Both the position numbers and the translations under genes were made by a program. Below the pieces are notes generated by a model. The model was not told the DNA's origin. It saw nothing but the letters and a program-made list of their open reading frames with translations, and searched no databases. A DNA stretch of 64,000 bases from Tubulanus polymorphus (lineage: Eukaryota; Nemertea; Palaeonemertea; Tubulaniformes; Tubulanidae), in NCBI RefSeq assembly GCF_964204645.1, contig NC_134033.1:11057155-11121154 (forward strand). The letters run 5' to 3'. This document shows, piece after piece, positions 59,743-64,000 of this stretch. The stretch's first letter is position 1; every line of letters starts with the position of its first letter.

Positions 59743-62700
59743 TCAGTATTTAGCGACCAATTCCGCGATTTTCTTCATGAATTGTTGCTGATCCGATTTA
59801 CTAGAACTCGATCCGCCGAGGTACAAATGTTTCGGTTCAATTTTACGATCTACAAAATACAAAAACGCCGGCGTAAATTTACACGTTTAACAGAGATAGA
59901 GGCAACACCTACGAAACAAGTGTAGACGGCTTAGCGTTTGAGCGAGCTTTTTAAAATTAATATTCATCTTTCTAACTTTAAATAGTCTTTATATAAAGAA
60001 TCATGAGTATGATATGAGAACTAGGTGTCAGAAAAATTGTAGACATCACGACTCAACGAACTAACACCTAGTGACATATTTGAGAGACATTAATTAATTA
60101 TTGATGAGCACTGACTAGAGCTAATTACTATGAAAACATATTGAGTAATGTCACATATTGATTACGATTAAAGCACATATAAATGCTATATTCATAAGTT
60201 ATTTACATTATTAATATTAGTATTATTGTTAAGCATTTCCATGTAGTAAGAGATATGAAATATTACGAACCGTTCCTTATGAAATTAGTATGAAATAGAT
60301 ATAAATATGATTATGAAATATGTGACTTATATCAGTGTGACAGATACCTTGATAAAATTCACCACTTGGAAACGATGTTGCGCAATCCGCCAAACAAAGC
60401 CATACCATAGTATCGGCACCTTCTTCAACTGAACGTAGTCTGTGTTTATTACTTTCGTAAAATTCCGGCATCGACATTTGAACAGCTGAAAATGAAAATG
60501 AGGATATATTATTTGGTGGCGGCGAGTGCCATCATTGTGTAGGTATCAATCATCAGCCTCATCGCGGCACAACAGACCTACAAACTGACAATGACCTACG
60601 TACCATTTCCATACAAGAGATCATTCATTTCTTATATACCCTCCCCCCCTGAAGGTAAGCATACTTTATTCAGCACCACCTCGCATATGTACTGTCCTCA
60701 GATAAAATTTCAGGGTCCTGACCTGTTTTACGTTGTTATAACCTAACCTTTTTTCTAACACCCTCAACCCGCCAAGAGCCACGCCGGGCATTAGAAGCGG
60801 GTTCGATGTTCCTAACCTAACCTAGACTGTATATATATATATACATTTGAACTGACCCCCTCTTTTTTCGATCCCTGCCTATTTCAACCCGACTTGAGAG
60901 CAATTTGGGTGGCCTAGCTAGCTAACTTTTGGTAGTACATACCTGATAAAAGTCTTATTAGGGCCAGAATGCATTGGCAGCTGACCTAAAATATTTTTAA
61001 TCCACTTTAAACTGTATTGAAGGATATCTAAGAAGTCTGCATTGAGAGGGGTTCCTGAGAGAAAAGAAACTATATGATTTGAAAGTTTAACAATATGTCT
61101 CCATGCCTACCAACTGAAGTTTGGTACGTAGGCATGGAAACATTTTGTTAAACTTTCAAATTATGGAGTCACTTCTCTTCATTTAACCCCTTTCAGTGAA
61201 CACTTTTTGGATATCCTTCAATACAGTTTCTAATGGATTAAAAAATGATGATTTAGACCGACTGCCAGTCCTTTCTGGTCCCATTAAGACCATTATCGTT
61301 TATGTACTACCAAAAATTACCTATTTAGGCCACCCGGAATGCTCTCAAGTCAGGTTGAAATAGACATTAACATACCTGGTGTATCAGCCCAGCCCGGATG
61401 AGTACAAGAGAAGTGAATATCAGGATACTGTTCGGCCCACTCTTCAGTCATTACAACTTGCTGCCGTTTATTTTGAGCGTAAATCGCTATTCCGCTAAAC
61501 GCTACATTGTCAAGTTGAGGATTTGAATGATTTAATTTCTCCGTCAACATGCCACCAGATGTCACTGTTACCTGTAATATAACGCGTAGATATTTAGAGA
61601 AAATCATCCTATGTCAAAAATCTAAATTCTATTGAAACCGGTTCCCACATCACCGCAATGACTCCCCCACAAATACTTACAACCCTAGATTTTGGCTGTT
61701 GTCGTAGGACTGGAATCAATCCTTTCGTTAACAAATATGTACCTGAAAAAAAAATACCCCAAAATAAAAGACAATTTGATAATGAATATAAACTACTACT
61801 GGTACTGTAGCATACTACAGTCGACCCCATATAATAGGGATTGGTTTAATCCGGATTTTGATACATTATTTCATCCCTCACAAATGATCTAAACGATAAA
61901 GAAGGGTTTACTGTAACTTAGGCTACGATCGTACAAGCGTTTTCTTATCAGGGCTTAACGTTTACACTAGTGCCAAATACATCAGTGCCTGTTTGAAAAC
62001 GGCCAAACTTGGTTCGACCTCAAAACTTCGGAACCCGACAAGTGCCAAATTTCAGCACGGATCAAATTATTCCGCGTAAATACGGAATTCTAACTGGTTC
62101 CAGAAGTGTAACATGACCAAATCTAACCCCAGTTTGACCCGGGCCAATTCACCTCCCTGTGAAATTGCGCCTTTAAACTCCATGTTCTCTTTATGTTTTC
62201 TCGAGGTTACCTAAAGTGTTTGTGGCAAAGTTTTTTTCAATTCCATCCGCCGTTTTTTCGAGTTGATTGATCATACAGCCGGCATTATTTACCTGTTAAA
62301 ATGAAAAATACGATCGCGTGATCGAAGTAGAGCAAAATAATATCGTCAGTTTCTATATCTAAAGGCGATGTCTCTTACCAGTACGTTAAGCGTTTTGCCC
62401 GATTGTTGAAATTCCTGAGCAAATTTGGCGACTGCCGGCAAATCGGACAAATCCAATTCGTGCAAATATATCTCCTAAAAATAATCAATCATGCATTTGA
62501 ATAAAAAAATACATGACAAGTTCTTATAACACTTAAATTAGTTTCTGGATGAATGTCATTTCACAGATCCTGCTTCATCTAACTTAAGGTAGAAGATGTC
62601 ATCCTCACTTGCCAGGGGTCCGGTATCACTCCCGAACTTGCTTCCACCAGCCCCCTGGCCCAACGAAGCGTGATTTCATTACTGGCGCTGTTGCGCATGA

Positions 62701-64000
62701 CGTCATATATTGATTTGAGAAATACTTCCTTGTTCAGTAAAAAGTTTGGTGATTGGTCCATTTAACGGGAAAACCAATAGAAGCCTAAAGTCGTTTGTTA
62801 CAAGCGCTGTGATTGGTACGACCGGATTCTGGTCGGCTACTAACGACTCAAACTACTCGTGAGGTCAAGGGGTTCGGCGAACAGCTTTAGCGTAGTGGGT
62901 TCAAATCCCTTGACGGGTGAAGATGGTCTAATGTATGCTGCTATAAATATGCCGGTATAAATTTACTGACTGACTGAACCCATTCAAATATTGGATTCTT
63001 TACAGCCAATGACAGTCACTTCACAGGCGTTCAGAACTTCACCTCGAGACGTATCTAATTGAAACTGCACAAACAAACGAACTACAAACAAACTACGGAT
63101 CATTCATGCGATCGTCCATACACTTTCAAAAGCTGACTGTACAGACTTTCTAATTCGAAATGAAATAAAACACCGGACATTTTACTGTCTTCACTTCACA
63201 GGTGTCACAAAGACTTCACCTCGAGACACTTGAATGAAAATGAACTAACAAATGCACTACAAATTCAGCACATTTCATCGCGCACTTTCAAAAAGCAATC
63301 AAAACTTCACGCTACAAATGGCGATTCCTCTGAAGGGATGGTTACGGGCTGTTGATTCATTCCTGCTTTTGTATAAACTTTCATCGTAATTTTATGTACC
63401 TGATTAGAAGATTTAGCTTTAAGTTCATTCAGCGCTTCTTCCCCTCTCTGTTTGCTTCTACAGACCATGTGTACAGTTCCACCTTTTAAAAACGAAATAT
63501 CCAAACAACATCAAGAGGAGCCTTGAACATCATTTAAAGGTTCAACTATCGTTCGTACCCACTTAAATTTCACAGTTTACTTTTACTATTGTACTATCAG
63601 AAATTAATGAATTTTAAGTTAAAACTAAAACAAGAATTGTTGAACCGAGTCCAATGTTTATTTGTACTAAATCAAAGGCTTTTGGGGAGACAAAGGAAAT
63701 TGGCACCTCTCATAAATGATGCAGTTCCATTGATTTACAGATTATAGATTACCCACAGTCAGATTAAGTACATGACCAGGAGGAACTCATTGCAGCAGTT
63801 TTCAAAATGATATTATTAACTAGAAAGAAGGTTTTTGGCCGCTTATTATCTGTATATCGCCCTAATTTTCACAATCGTCGCCACATTCGATTTGGTCGCT
63901 CACATATATTTGCCGAGTGATTTTATATCTATCAACAATAGATATTAACAACATCTAAGAGACTGGTGCAGGCTGCTCTCTGTTATCTATAATTACCTTT
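59743..64000 (-). CDS. DHRS12: DHRS12, short-chain dehydrogenase, 5'-truncated by the window
   Basis: Minus-strand exons 63997-64000 (only the last four bases of an exon), 63400-63482, 62379-62474, 62211-62292, 61681-61742, 61376-61571, 60348-60485, 59743-59849; in phase, 255 codons visible plus stop. DHRS12 is an SDR-family oxidoreductase of uncertain substrate. Seen: GGTVHMVCR (end of the Rossmann beta2 strand), LDLSDL, VNNAGCM (NNAG), the VTSGGML catalytic Ser region, YAQNKRQQVV (catalytic Tyr and Lys, YxxxK), HPGWADTPG, and a C-terminal part with GADTMVWLCLADC and PSGEFYQ. All match vertebrate DHRS12 closely. The N-terminal exons with the TGxxxGIG cofactor loop lie beyond the right edge, which is an edge effect and not a biological truncation. 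A foldback element sits just after the donor at 61376. Confidence 0.93.
60875..61366. mobile_element. Large foldback element in a DHRS12 intron
   Basis: Outer arms: tatttcaacccgacttgaga at about 60880 and tctcaagtcaggttgaaata at about 61345, continuing inward through gggtggcctag / taggccaccc and ttggtagtacata / tatgtactaccaa. An inner hairpin lies at 61080-61165 (gaaagtttaacaatatgtct). The outer end is about 12 bp from the donor of the exon ending 61376. Confidence 0.85.
61815..61915. mobile_element. Short TIR element
   Basis: Ends tacagtcgacccc and gggtttactgta are inverts; flanked by AC/AT-rich sequence. It resembles the element at 23563-23660. Confidence 0.55.
63005..63300 (+). repeat. 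Direct repeat, two copies about 175 bp apart
   Basis: Copies 63005-63135 and 63185-63300 share cacttcacaggygt, gacttcacctcgagac, gaactaacaaa-like and cactttcaaaaagc in the same order, about 75% identical by eye. In a DHRS12 intron. Confidence 0.65.

Noticed and set aside
62855-62935. tRNA gene suggested by ggttcaaatccc, a B-box-like string
   Set aside because: No cloverleaf could be paired around it and no clear A box at the right distance. A decayed tRNA-derived SINE is possible; the same applies to ttgggttcgaatccc near 50310.
1-64000. CRISPR array, bacterial operon or viral genome
   Set aside because: Repeats are contiguous minisatellites without unique spacers; the genes have spliceosomal introns and animal orthologues; no viral replication or capsid genes were seen.

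Overview
This is eukaryotic, animal DNA. It is AT-rich, its genes have short exons with GT..AG introns, and it is full of minisatellites and foldback (MITE-like) elements. The gene content fits a lophotrochozoan (spiralian) marine invertebrate: orthologues of UVRAG, UBAC2 and DHRS12, peptide-type GPCRs with an NFxxY motif in TM7, and kringle, CUB, PLAT, ShK and secreted-PLA2 genes. The sequence does not let me name the phylum with confidence. Most genes were rebuilt by hand from splice sites and reading phase; every multi-exon model reported keeps phase across all its exons.

Left part (1-21 kb), secreted and extracellular proteins: a beta-sandwich-type exon (minus, 2.5-3.0 kb); a five-exon cysteine-rich secreted or membrane-anchored protein (plus, 5.3-8.6 kb); a three-exon ShK-type cysteine-rich peptide precursor with a dibasic cleavage site (plus, 11.2-12.2 kb); a twelve-exon CUB-CUB-CUB-PLAT gene (minus, 13.0-17.9 kb) that keeps every splice phase but has two in-frame stop codons; and a four-exon secreted phospholipase A2-like gene (plus, 18.7-21.2 kb).

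Middle part (21-43 kb): a gene-poor stretch with a non-LTR retrotransposon tail; a ten-exon single-pass receptor-like gene (minus, 24.8-34.4 kb) with Ser/Thr-rich region, sushi domain, three kringles, unknown ectodomain, TM and NPLY tail; then three intronless rhodopsin-class GPCRs (35.7, 38.0 and 41.1 kb) with a 51-residue secreted peptide gene between the second and third.

Right part (43-64 kb), conserved housekeeping genes: UVRAG (plus, 14 exons, autophagy and endosome), UBAC2 (minus, 9 exons, ER rhomboid-like protein with UBA domain) with a small secreted-protein gene in one of its introns on the opposite strand, and DHRS12 (minus, short-chain dehydrogenase), cut by the right window edge.

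No operon-like cooperation is visible. The shared theme of the left half is secretion: several unrelated signal-peptide genes lie side by side, and four of the small ones have a splice acceptor just upstream of the ATG. Possible links (secreted peptide with neighbouring GPCRs; ShK with PLA2) are inference only.
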